DNA of 64,000 bases from an uncultured Lachnoclostridium sp. Lineage in GTDB: Bacteria > Bacillota > Clostridia > Lachnospirales > Lachnospiraceae. The position numbers were made by a program, and so were the translations under genes. Every line of letters begins with the position of its first letter. Positions within the stretch are counted from its first letter, which is position 1. The stretch is from NCBI GenBank assembly GCA_944381625.1, contig CALWLW010000010.1, forward strand, positions 1-64,000. The letters are read 5' to 3'. Below, one piece after another: positions 16,584 to 23,937 of this stretch. The notes beneath the pieces were generated by a model. That model made no database searches. It saw only the letters and a list, made by a program, of their open reading frames with translations, and was not told the DNA's origin.

Positions 16584-17666
16584 ATGATTATTGACAGCGT
16601 TTTTAAGGAATTTATCAATGTGGTGCGTGAGAACAAGAACTACACCATAGGACTCCTGAATGGGGAGGGCGACGTGGTGGACTGCAGCGACGAAAATCTG
16701 ATCGGCACACACCGGGATATCAACAATTCTGATATCCATAATCTTTTTTATCCGGTCAAGGCAAAAAACTTTGATTACGGATATTTGTGGTTGTCCGGCA
16801 ACGATGAAAATTTGAGTCTGATGGGCAACTTGATCAGCGACTCTTTGAATATTCGTCTTACGTATGAGATCACGCAGAGCACATTGAAGCAGAATATTAC
16901 GGAAGACGACAAACTGGTTAAACTGCTGCTGGACGAAGAATCGTTCGATATGGACCGGATTCTGGGGCTGATTGAGGAGATGGGCTTTGACCAGAGCCGG
17001 TCCAGGATCGCGATCTACATCGTGAACGAACAGGGCTTTGACAACCGAAAGATTGCGAAGCTGAAGCTCATGCCGGATGGGGAAGACAATCTTTGCTCAC
17101 TGCTGAGCCGCTATGCGCTTCTGATCTTCAAAGCGGTTCCCGACAATCTGGAAAATCAGCAGATGAAAAATTATGTTGGGAAATTCCTGAAGATGCTGAA
17201 GGATCTGGATGTGGCAGGAGACGGATATTGGATTGGGTCGGTTCAGAAAAAGCTCCGCAATTACAAGCAGAGTTATCGTCACTGTCTCTGGCTGAAAGAT
17301 AATGAAAAAGAGAATAGAGAACGGACCGTTTGGTTTATGGATTTCCTGTACGACTATTTCATGTCGGAGATCTCTCTTGGCGATGTAAAGGACGTATTCG
17401 ATTACTATCATGATTTTGGAAAAGACACGGATATGGATGAACTGATTCAGATCGCAGACTCTTTGCTGTCCAACAATTTTAATATATCTCAGACCGCAGA
17501 AAGCTTGTATCTGCACAAAAATACTCTGGTATATAAGCTGAAAAAATACGAAGAGTTATTCCACATCGATATCAGAGGGGATTTCAAGGGGAGATTTCTT
17601 TTTATCTTGATTTCTGCATCTATGAAAGAATATCGGAAACGACGGCGGGTAGGTGAAGAGGTATGA
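16584..17666 (+). CDS. CdaR/PucR-type transcriptional regulator
   Basis: 360 residues. The N-terminal and middle parts form a sensor-like alpha/beta region. The C-terminus (about 300-345) is a helix-turn-helix of the PucR/CdaR type: FNISQTAESLYLHKNTLVYK, followed by LKKYEELFHIDI. Related regulators activate sugar-diacid, gluconate-type or purine catabolism in response to the substrate, so this is the likely local regulator of the PTS operon. It is followed with a four-base overlap by an unpaired PTS IIB gene, which suggests that regulator and IIB are made together. Confidence 0.8.
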   Translation: MIIDSVFKEFINVVRENKNYTIGLLNGEGDVVDCSDENLIGTHRDINNSDIHNLFYPVKAKNFDYGYLWLSGNDENLSLMGNLISDSLNIRLTYEITQSTLKQNITEDDKLVKLLLDEESFDMDRILGLIEEMGFDQSRSRIAIYIVNEQGFDNRKIAKLKLMPDGEDNLCSLLSRYALLIFKAVPDNLENQQMKNYVGKFLKMLKDLDVAGDGYWIGSVQKKLRNYKQSYRHCLWLKDNEKENRERTVWFMDFLYDYFMSEISLGDVKDVFDYYHDFGKDTDMDELIQIADSLLSNNFNISQTAESLYLHKNTLVYKLKKYEELFHIDIRGDFKGRFLFILISASMKEYRKRRRVGEEV

Positions 17667-18139
17667 GTATGAAGATAGTATTGGCGCGTGTGGATAAGCG
17701 GTTATTGCACGCCACGGTTACTCTGAACTGTGACCCTTTCTTTAATACAGATTATGTGGCAGTTGTTGGATCGGAATACGACGATGATCCTTTCATCGCC
17801 AGTGTGATGCAGCTGTGCCTTCCAAAGTCTATGAAGGTGAAAATCCTGACAGAAAAAGGTCTGATGGATTTTCTGAATCAGAACGATTCGCCCAAGACCA
17901 TGACGGTTCTGGTGATCTTCAAAGATCTGGCCAGCGTTCGTGAAAGTGTAAGACTGGGGTTTCATGTGGATGAGATCCAGATGCCCTATCCCACGCTGTC
18001 CCTGAAGCCTAAAAATCTGTCTGACTATTTTTCGGATGAGGAATTGAAGGATATTTCTTATATTCAGGGACAAAACATCCGATTCTATTTTCAGACGACG
18101 CCATTTGAGGCGAAAGATTACGGGAGTTTCAACAAATGA
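17663..18139 (+). CDS. Orphan PTS IIB-like protein coupled to the regulator
   Basis: 158 residues, clearly a mannose-family IIB paralogue. It begins KIVLARVDKRLLHATV, keeps the phospho-accepting His (His16, or 14 from the alternative ATG at 17669), and ends IRFYFQTTPF like the IIB at 12909. The residues after His differ (AT in place of GQ), and much of the surface is divergent. No IIC/IID partner follows. Coupling to the CdaR/PucR-type regulator suggests a signalling role, reporting PTS phosphorylation state to the regulator, rather than transport. That is inference. Confidence 0.85.
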   Translation: MSMKIVLARVDKRLLHATVTLNCDPFFNTDYVAVVGSEYDDDPFIASVMQLCLPKSMKVKILTEKGLMDFLNQNDSPKTMTVLVIFKDLASVRESVRLGFHVDEIQMPYPTLSLKPKNLSDYFSDEELKDISYIQGQNIRFYFQTTPFEAKDYGSFNK

Positions 18140-19053
18140 CGAAAAGCAATATGAGGGACAAGATAGAAGAGGTGGGGATCCATTTCTCCAAAAGAAGATC
18201 CAACCGGGACAAACTCCGTTTTATGAACCGGCTGGCCAGCCGCCTGAAAGCGGCCGGCCGGGCGCTTCAGATGATAGAAGCGGGGGACAGACATGTACAA
18301 AGCCACCATCTGGTGTGCGGAGACCTGAAAAAGAGCCGGATCGTATTCCTGGCCGCCTATGATACCGGGAGCCGGATGCTGAATCCCGGCTACCGGTACA
18401 CGCCGCTGGACTCCCGGAGAAATCTTCGGGAGGAGATGAAAAACATCGCCGGATATTCAGTGATGACGCTGGCCGCCGCGGCGGCCGCCGTCCTGCTTAC
18501 CAGGGCGCTCTGGGGAGGCACAGCGCTCATGCAGGCGCTGGCAGCCGCAGTGGATGCGGCGGTACTGCTCCTGGTCTTCCGGTGGATGAAGAAGCCGGAC
18601 AATAAGATGAATATGAACCGCAACAGCGGCGGGACGGCAGTCTTATACGCCTGCGCGGAGGATACGTCCAGGGGTTGTTTTGTGTTTGTGGACAACGGGG
18701 TTATGAGTAACCAGGGCTTCTATGAGACAGCGGAACATCTGGAGAACCGGGAAGTCGTGGTGCTGGACAGCATCGCGGGTACGGGGACGCTGTTTCTGGC
18801 CTGCCGGGAGGAACAGGTAAAACGGGCGGAAGAGATGGCCTCCGCCTTCGACTGTGAGATCCGGGTACTGCCGCTTGGCGAAGAGCAGTACCAAAATACT
18901 CCGCTGGAGGGTTTTCCAAACGGATATATGCTTACGGCAGGGGAAGAAAGAAACGGTACCGTGTATGTGCGGCATGCCCGCAGGCCGTCCGATATGGATC
19001 TGAACGTGGAGCGGATGGAAAAGATCCGGGATGGAATTTTGAAATTAATATAA
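18136..19053 (+). CDS. Membrane protein resembling a catalytically dead M28 aminopeptidase
   Basis: 305 residues with two adjacent membrane segments in the middle (about 107-155). The flanking soluble parts follow the order of clostridial M28 zinc aminopeptidases: RIVFLAAYDTG where the family has AHYDT, MNRNSGG where it has NDNTSG, FVDNGVMSNQGF where it has FDNEEKGLLGS, and VVVLDS where it has an NFDC-like strand. At each expected zinc-ligand or catalytic position except the last Asp, the residue is changed (His to Ala, Asp to Asn/Arg, Glu-Glu to Gly-Val). The ATG overlaps the orphan IIB stop (ATGA) and has no ribosome site of its own, so it is translationally coupled. A sensory or scaffold role is possible. 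Confidence 0.6.
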   Translation: MTKSNMRDKIEEVGIHFSKRRSNRDKLRFMNRLASRLKAAGRALQMIEAGDRHVQSHHLVCGDLKKSRIVFLAAYDTGSRMLNPGYRYTPLDSRRNLREEMKNIAGYSVMTLAAAAAAVLLTRALWGGTALMQALAAAVDAAVLLLVFRWMKKPDNKMNMNRNSGGTAVLYACAEDTSRGCFVFVDNGVMSNQGFYETAEHLENREVVVLDSIAGTGTLFLACREEQVKRAEEMASAFDCEIRVLPLGEEQYQNTPLEGFPNGYMLTAGEERNGTVYVRHARRPSDMDLNVERMEKIRDGILKLI

Positions 19054-19116
19054 TACTATATAATAGAAAATTGGCGTTATGCCGTCGGGTGCAGGAAATG
19101 CTCGGTATTTTCAGGA

Positions 19117-19160
19117 GACTGCCGCAGGAGGGAATCAATCCTTTTGCGGTGGTCTTTTTT
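19117..19160 (+). terminator. Terminator ending the regulator/IIB/M28-like transcript
   Basis: A 15-pair stem (19117-19131 with 19140-19154, including four G-U pairs) and an eight-base loop are followed by six Ts. A perfect ribosome-site sequence, AGGAGGTGA, follows at 19163-19171 without a nearby ATG. Confidence 0.9.
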
Positions 19161-19209
19161 ACAGGAGGTGACAGACATTCAGGAACAATCATTCGCCGCA
19201 GGGAGCGGG

Positions 19210-19238
19210 TTGACCAGCCCGTGGGTTTTGGATATACT
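19210..19238 (+). promoter_or_regulatory. Promoter for the alpha-glucan genes (TTGACC-17-TATACT)
   Basis: TTGACC (19210-19215) and TATACT (19233-19238) have 17-base spacing, about 25 bases before the GH13 ribosome site. Confidence 0.7.
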
Positions 19239-19267
19239 GAAAACAGAACATTGTTAGGAGGGCATCA

Positions 19268-20623
19268 ATGATGGGGAAATGGTATGAGAGCGCGGTGTTC
19301 TATCATATGTATCCGCTGGGAATGCTGGGCGCGCCGAAACATAACGACGGAGGGGAGGTTGTGCATCGGCTGCCGGAGCTTTTGCCCTGGGCAGACCACG
19401 TGGGAGAACTGGGATGTACGGCAGTCTATATTGGACCGTTGTTTGAATCCACATCCCATGGTTATGACACCAGGGATTATAAAAGTGTGGACCGCCGCCT
19501 GGGGGACAACGAAGACTTTAAGCGTTTTGTAGATCACTGCCATGAAAAAGGGATCCGTGTGGTGGTGGACGGCGTCTTTAACCATACAGGACGGGAATTT
19601 CACGCGTTTCAGGATATTCAGAAGAACCGGGAACGGTCGCCTTACTGCGGCTGGTATCAGGAACTGAGCTTTCAGGGGGATACCTGTTACCACGACGGTT
19701 TCTGGTATAAAGCCTGGAGGAACTGCTTTGAACTGGCAAATCTGAATCTGCGGGACGGGCAGGTACGGGAATATCTGTTTGATGTGGTCCGTTTCTGGAT
19801 ACGGGAATTTGGTATTGACGGTATCCGGCTGGACTGTGCCGACTGTCTGGATTTTGATTTTATGAGAGACCTGCGGAAGGCGACTGACGCAGAGAAAGAA
19901 GATTTCTGGCTGATGGGCGAGGTGATCCACGGGGATTACAGCCGGTGGACCGGAGAAGGCCTCCTGCATTCGGTGACCAATTATGAACTGCATAAGGGAC
20001 TGTATTCCGGGCATAACGACCACAATTATTTTGAGATTGCCCATACGATACGCCGCCAGTTTGACGCGGCCGGCGGTATCTATAAAGGACGCAGGCTGTA
20101 TTCCTTTGTGGACAACCATGATGTGGACCGCATTGCCAGCAAGCTGAATGTGAAAGAACATCTGCCTCTGGTGTGGATGCTTCTGTATACGCTGCCGGGA
20201 ATTCCTTCCATATATTATGGAAGCGAGTGGGGGATCGAAGGACGCAAAGAGGGTGCAAACGACGATCCGCTGCGTCCGGCGCTGAACCTGGAGGAGCTGC
20301 AGGCGGAACCGCCGGTGAAAGAATTGCCGGCTCTTCTTCGGAAGCTGGGACAATTGAAAAAGAAAAGTCCCTGCCTGACGGACGGAGTCTACCGGGAGCT
20401 GTATCTGAGAAACCGGCAGTATGCATTTGCCAGGATTCTGGACGGTTCGGCAGTGATTGTGGCGGTGAACTGCGACGATGCGCCCGCTCAGTTTGAATTC
20501 CCCAATCCGGTTGGTAAAAATTGCTGTAAAGATGTATTTTTAGGGTGTGAAAAATCGGTAGAATGTGATAAAATGACTGTATCATTAGACAAAAACTCGG
20601 GCAGTATTTTCCTGTTCGAATAA
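19268..20623 (+). CDS. GH13 alpha-amylase-family glycosidase (cyclomaltodextrinase-like)
   Basis: 451 residues, cytosolic, with no signal peptide. The GH13 catalytic set is complete: nucleophile Asp189 (GIRLDCAD), acid/base Glu218 (LMGEV) and stabiliser Asp285 (FVDNHD), with the DGVFNHTG region I before them. It should hydrolyse or rearrange alpha-1,4-glucans or maltooligosaccharides inside the cell. It lies 13 bases upstream of glgB, suggesting joint work on glycogen or imported maltodextrin. A second ATG at 19271 is equally good, and AGGAGGG precedes both. There is no N-terminal carbohydrate-binding domain as in classical neopullulanases, so the exact specificity is open. Confidence 0.88.
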   Translation: MMGKWYESAVFYHMYPLGMLGAPKHNDGGEVVHRLPELLPWADHVGELGCTAVYIGPLFESTSHGYDTRDYKSVDRRLGDNEDFKRFVDHCHEKGIRVVVDGVFNHTGREFHAFQDIQKNRERSPYCGWYQELSFQGDTCYHDGFWYKAWRNCFELANLNLRDGQVREYLFDVVRFWIREFGIDGIRLDCADCLDFDFMRDLRKATDAEKEDFWLMGEVIHGDYSRWTGEGLLHSVTNYELHKGLYSGHNDHNYFEIAHTIRRQFDAAGGIYKGRRLYSFVDNHDVDRIASKLNVKEHLPLVWMLLYTLPGIPSIYYGSEWGIEGRKEGANDDPLRPALNLEELQAEPPVKELPALLRKLGQLKKKSPCLTDGVYRELYLRNRQYAFARILDGSAVIVAVNCDDAPAQFEFPNPVGKNCCKDVFLGCEKSVECDKMTVSLDKNSGSIFLFE

Positions 20624-20636
20624 AAGGGGAAAGCTT

Positions 20637-22571
20637 ATGGGTAAAAAAGTGGAAAATGCAGTTGTCAAGGAACGTCCGTGGTGCGCGGTGACAGATATGG
20701 ACCAGTACCTGTTCGGCCAGGGAACTCATTATGAGATTTACAAAAAGCTGGGCGCGCATCTGACGGAATATGACGGGGAAAAGGGTGTCTATTTTGCAGT
20801 GTGGGCGCCCAACGCCAAACGTGTGCGGGTGATCGGCGAGTTTAACCGCTGGGGAACCGACGGTTATGAGATGACCCGGCTGGAACCGCTGGGCATCTGG
20901 GAGGTATTTGTACCGGGGCTGGCGGAAGGCTGCATGTATAAATATTTGATTGAGACGCAGAAAGGGGAGTATCTCTACAAGGCGGACCCGTTTGCATTTT
21001 ATGCGGAGAAACGTCCGGGGAATGCCTCCCGTGTGGCGGATATCGATCACTTTGAATGGCATGACGAGAAATGGATGGAAGCCCGGAAGAGCTGGAACGG
21101 GCCGGAAGAGCCCATGGCGATCTACGAGGTGCATCCGGGTTCCTGGAGACGCCATCCCCATGAGGAGGATGAGGACGGTTTTTACAATTACCGGGAATTT
21201 GCCGTGGAACTGACCAAATATGTAAAAGAGATGGGTTATACCCATGTGGAACTGATGGGAATTGCGGAGCATCCCTTTGACGGTTCCTGGGGCTATCAGG
21301 TGACCGGGTATTTTGCCCCCACATCCAGGCACGGCACGCCGGAAGATTTCCAGTATATGATGGACTATTTTCATAAGCATGGCATCGGCGTGATTCTGGA
21401 CTGGGTGCCGGCCCATTTCCCCAGGGACGGGTACGGCCTGGCGAATTTTGACGGCACTCCTCTGTTTGAACATCCGGACAGCCGCAGGGGCGAGCATCCG
21501 GACTGGGGAACCAAGATTTTTAATTATGAGAAATCCGAGGTGCGCAATTTCCTGATTGCCAACGCTCTGTACTGGCTGAATCACTATCATGTGGACGGCC
21601 TGCGGGTGGACGCGGTGGCGTCCATGCTGTATCTGGATTATGGCAAGAGGGACGGGCAGTGGCTGCCCAATAAATACGGCGGGAAAGAGAATCTGGACGC
21701 GATCTGGTTCTTCCGCCATCTGAACTCCATCATTGCCGGACGGAAGGACGGCGCCATGATCATCGCGGAGGAATCCACCGCGTGGCCGGGTGTGACGAAG
21801 GATGTGGAAGAGGACGGCCTGGGCTTCAATTTCAAATGGAACATGGGCTGGATGAACGACTTCCTGGAATATATGAAGCTGGATCCTTATTTCCGCAAGG
21901 ACAACCACAATAAGATGACGTTCGCCATGAGCTATGCCTACAGCGAGAATTATATCCTTGTGCTGTCCCATGACGAGGTGGTACATCTGAAGTGCTCCAT
22001 GCTGAACAAGATGCCGGGATACCTGGTGGATAAATTCGCAAACCTGCGGGCAGGTTATGCGTTTATGTTCGGACATCCGGGCAAGAAGCTGCTGTTCATG
22101 GGCGATGAATTTGCCCAGCTTCGGGAGTGGAGCGAAGCCAGGGAACTGGACTGGTTCCTGCTGGGAGAAGATATGCATAAGCAGATGCAGAATTTTGTGA
22201 AGGCGCTGCTTCATATGTATACGAAATACCGCTGCCTGTACGAACAGGACGACAGTTGGAAAGGGTTCCAGTGGATCAACGCCGACGACTGTTTCCGCAG
22301 TATCTTCAGCTTTGTACGTTACAGCAGGACGAAACGCAAGAGCCTGCTGTTCGTGATGAACTTCACGCCCATGGAGCGTCCGGATTATCGGGTGGGCGTG
22401 CCAAAAAAGAAAAAATATAAGCTGGTATTGGACGGAGACGCGGCGGAATTCGGCGGAAACGGCCGTGAGAAGCCACAGGTTTACGAGGCGCTAAAAGGCG
22501 CGTGCGACGGGCAGAAATACTACCTGGAGTACCCGCTGTCCCCGTACGGCGTAGCCGTATTTGAATTTTAA
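20637..22571 (+). CDS. glgB: 1,4-alpha-glucan branching enzyme
   Basis: 644 residues. An N-terminal CBM48-like domain (about 25-130, with GEFNRWGTDGYEM) is followed by a GH13 barrel. Nucleophile Asp325 (GLRVDAVAS), acid/base Glu378 (IIAEES) and Asp446 (LSHDEV) are present, and DGSWGYQVTGYFAPTSRHG and the branching-enzyme loop around DWVPAHFPRDGYGLA confirm GlgB rather than an isoamylase. It makes alpha-1,6 branches in glycogen. It shares an operon with the upstream GH13 enzyme. No glgA/C/D/P genes are in the window. Confidence 0.96.
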   Translation: MGKKVENAVVKERPWCAVTDMDQYLFGQGTHYEIYKKLGAHLTEYDGEKGVYFAVWAPNAKRVRVIGEFNRWGTDGYEMTRLEPLGIWEVFVPGLAEGCMYKYLIETQKGEYLYKADPFAFYAEKRPGNASRVADIDHFEWHDEKWMEARKSWNGPEEPMAIYEVHPGSWRRHPHEEDEDGFYNYREFAVELTKYVKEMGYTHVELMGIAEHPFDGSWGYQVTGYFAPTSRHGTPEDFQYMMDYFHKHGIGVILDWVPAHFPRDGYGLANFDGTPLFEHPDSRRGEHPDWGTKIFNYEKSEVRNFLIANALYWLNHYHVDGLRVDAVASMLYLDYGKRDGQWLPNKYGGKENLDAIWFFRHLNSIIAGRKDGAMIIAEESTAWPGVTKDVEEDGLGFNFKWNMGWMNDFLEYMKLDPYFRKDNHNKMTFAMSYAYSENYILVLSHDEVVHLKCSMLNKMPGYLVDKFANLRAGYAFMFGHPGKKLLFMGDEFAQLREWSEARELDWFLLGEDMHKQMQNFVKALLHMYTKYRCLYEQDDSWKGFQWINADDCFRSIFSFVRYSRTKRKSLLFVMNFTPMERPDYRVGVPKKKKYKLVLDGDAAEFGGNGREKPQVYEALKGACDGQKYYLEYPLSPYGVAVFEF

Positions 22572-22586
22572 GCTTAAGAACTTCTT

Positions 22587-22679
22587 CACTTTTTCTTTAT
22601 AAAATCATAAAAAAGTGATCACTCAATGGACACAATTCTCTGGCATACTCTGATCTGTAAACAGTAAACCGACTGTAAA
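22587..22679. promoter_or_regulatory. Inverted and direct repeats between glgB and the acidic lipoprotein gene
   Basis: CACTTTTT (22587-22594) and AAAAAGTG (22610-22617) form an inverted pair that may be a weak glgB terminator. It overlaps a perfect AGTGATCACT palindrome (22614-22623). Further on, GTAAA occurs three times (22657, 22664, 22675), once on each side of a CAGT/ACTG pair. A regulator site is possible. No clear promoter was found. Confidence 0.3.
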
Positions 22680-22703
22680 TCGATCAAAGGAGGAGACAAG
22701 ATT

Positions 22704-23063
22704 ATGAGAAAAAGATGGTTTACATTGTGCTGCATTGGAGCGATTACGGCGTTTGCCATGGTAGGATGCGGATCTACGGCATCGGACACCAAGACTGACA
22801 GTACGGTGACGGAAGAGGCTGTGGAGGACGAGACCACGGTTGACGAGACGGAAGAGGCTGTTGACGAAACGACGGACGCTGAGGTGCCGGAGGAAGTGCC
22901 GGCCGCAGGCGGTGAAGAAGAGATCCAGGAAGAGGTGCCGGCCGCAGGCGCTGAAGACGGAGAGGAGCCCGCTGAGGACGCTTCTGCAGAGGATGACCCC
23001 GCAGCAGCAGACGAAGGTGCGGACGCAGCAGCTGAGGAAGAGGATGCAGCTGCCGCAGAGTAA
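22704..23063 (+). CDS. Small highly acidic lipoprotein of unknown function
   Basis: 119 residues. A lipoprotein signal with cleavage before Cys22 (FAMVGCGS) is followed by a mature part made almost only of Glu, Asp, Ala, Thr, Val and Pro, with no predicted fold. The segment EEVPAAG occurs twice, encoded by nearly identical DNA, so the tail grew by local duplication. AAAGGAGGAG precedes the ATG. Such acidic tethered tails may bind cations or space a surface structure, but nothing in the sequence shows a function. It is single-gene, between glgB and the minus-strand fucosyltransferase-like gene. Confidence 0.7.
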   Translation: MRKRWFTLCCIGAITAFAMVGCGSTASDTKTDSTVTEEAVEDETTVDETEEAVDETTDAEVPEEVPAAGGEEEIQEEVPAAGAEDGEEPAEDASAEDDPAAADEGADAAAEEEDAAAAE

Positions 23064-23065
23064 GC

Positions 23066-23851
23066 TTACGCTTCCCCTGCGATAATCTTCGGGATTTTGT
23101 GCATGTCGGCCGCAATATCCGTGAACGAACTGAAATAACTGCCGATAATCTTCCTGGTACTTGCCAGACAATATAGATCCAACAGGGCATCCTGAATGCC
23201 TTCGGCGCTGTCTCTTCGGAGGCAGCGTTTTTCATTGGACAAAATGCGTCCCGGAAACGCTTCCCGCAGGATACGTTCCTCCTCAAAATCATCGGTGGCC
23301 AGATAGAACCGGGTATCCGGATCTTCTGCCGCTTCTCTTTTCATGCATTCTATGAAATGCTCCGTGGAGCTTTTCCCGATGGCCGGCTGGTTGTCTGTGC
23401 GCCGGATATGCACGCCCACGCAGGATGTGCCGAATCGGGTGGTCATGGCTTCGATGCGTTCCTGCAGTTCCTGGGTGGGTCGGAACAGATGGTAATCTTC
23501 AGAGGGATAGAATTGCTCCCAGGTAAAGATGTAGATATTGCCGGGAAGCTCCCGGACATAATCCGAATCCAGACGTCCCTTGGGGGTGCGGTGAGCCAGG
23601 ATCTCATCATTTGTCAGATAGGACCGGGCAGTTTTCTGGTAGAAAAGCTTTCTGGGATTCGCCACAGAGCGGATATTGATCAGCTTAAACTCTTTAATTG
23701 GAAGAAACAGGCTTTCAAAAGGACAGTTCAGCTCAGAATTGCAGTTCCAGAGAACCAGAAGGCGTTCCTTTCTCTCCCGGGCCAGACTCCATCCGGAATT
23801 TATCACCCGCATTCTATTGCATAAACCGCCTGAAGGTTGTATGATTATCAT
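23066..23851 (-). CDS. Fucosyltransferase-like glycosyltransferase
   Basis: 261 residues. The GVHIRRTDN segment is the GDP-fucose-binding motif (H-x-R-R-x-D) of alpha-1,2/alpha-1,6 fucosyltransferases and O-fucosyltransferases. The start IIIQPSGGLCNRMR (substrate loop) and the C-terminal SYFSSFTDIAA match the same fold. It probably transfers fucose, or another GDP-deoxyhexose, to a surface glycan. ATG 23851 is chosen because GAGGTAAG lies about six bases upstream; an earlier start at 23875 has no site. It is divergent from the glycan cluster and shares a palindromic intergenic region with it. Confidence 0.75.
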   Translation of the reverse strand: MIIIQPSGGLCNRMRVINSGWSLARERKERLLVLWNCNSELNCPFESLFLPIKEFKLINIRSVANPRKLFYQKTARSYLTNDEILAHRTPKGRLDSDYVRELPGNIYIFTWEQFYPSEDYHLFRPTQELQERIEAMTTRFGTSCVGVHIRRTDNQPAIGKSSTEHFIECMKREAAEDPDTRFYLATDDFEEERILREAFPGRILSNEKRCLRRDSAEGIQDALLDLYCLASTRKIIGSYFSSFTDIAADMHKIPKIIAGEA

Positions 23852-23868
23852 TGACTTACCTCGCTTAA

Positions 23869-23891
23869 GGGACAAAAATACATTTTGTCCC
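23869..23891. promoter_or_regulatory. Exact 9-base palindrome between divergent glycan genes
   Basis: GGGACAAAA (23869-23877) and TTTTGTCCC (23883-23891) are perfect arms around a 5-base centre. The right arm contains a possible -35 (TTGTCC 23885-23890), with TATAGC 16 bases on, for the rightward gene. A repressor bound here could control both directions. Confidence 0.5.
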
Positions 23892-23937
23892 GGAATTTTC
23901 TGTTATTATAGCATAGAAAGGGAACACGGACAACGCT

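Noticed and set aside
19860..22214. A very long open frame on the minus strand opposite the GH13 and glgB genes
   Set aside because: It mirrors the codon structure of two certain genes, has no ribosome site or family motif, and is rich in His/Pro/Arg as expected of an antisense shadow in GC-rich DNA.
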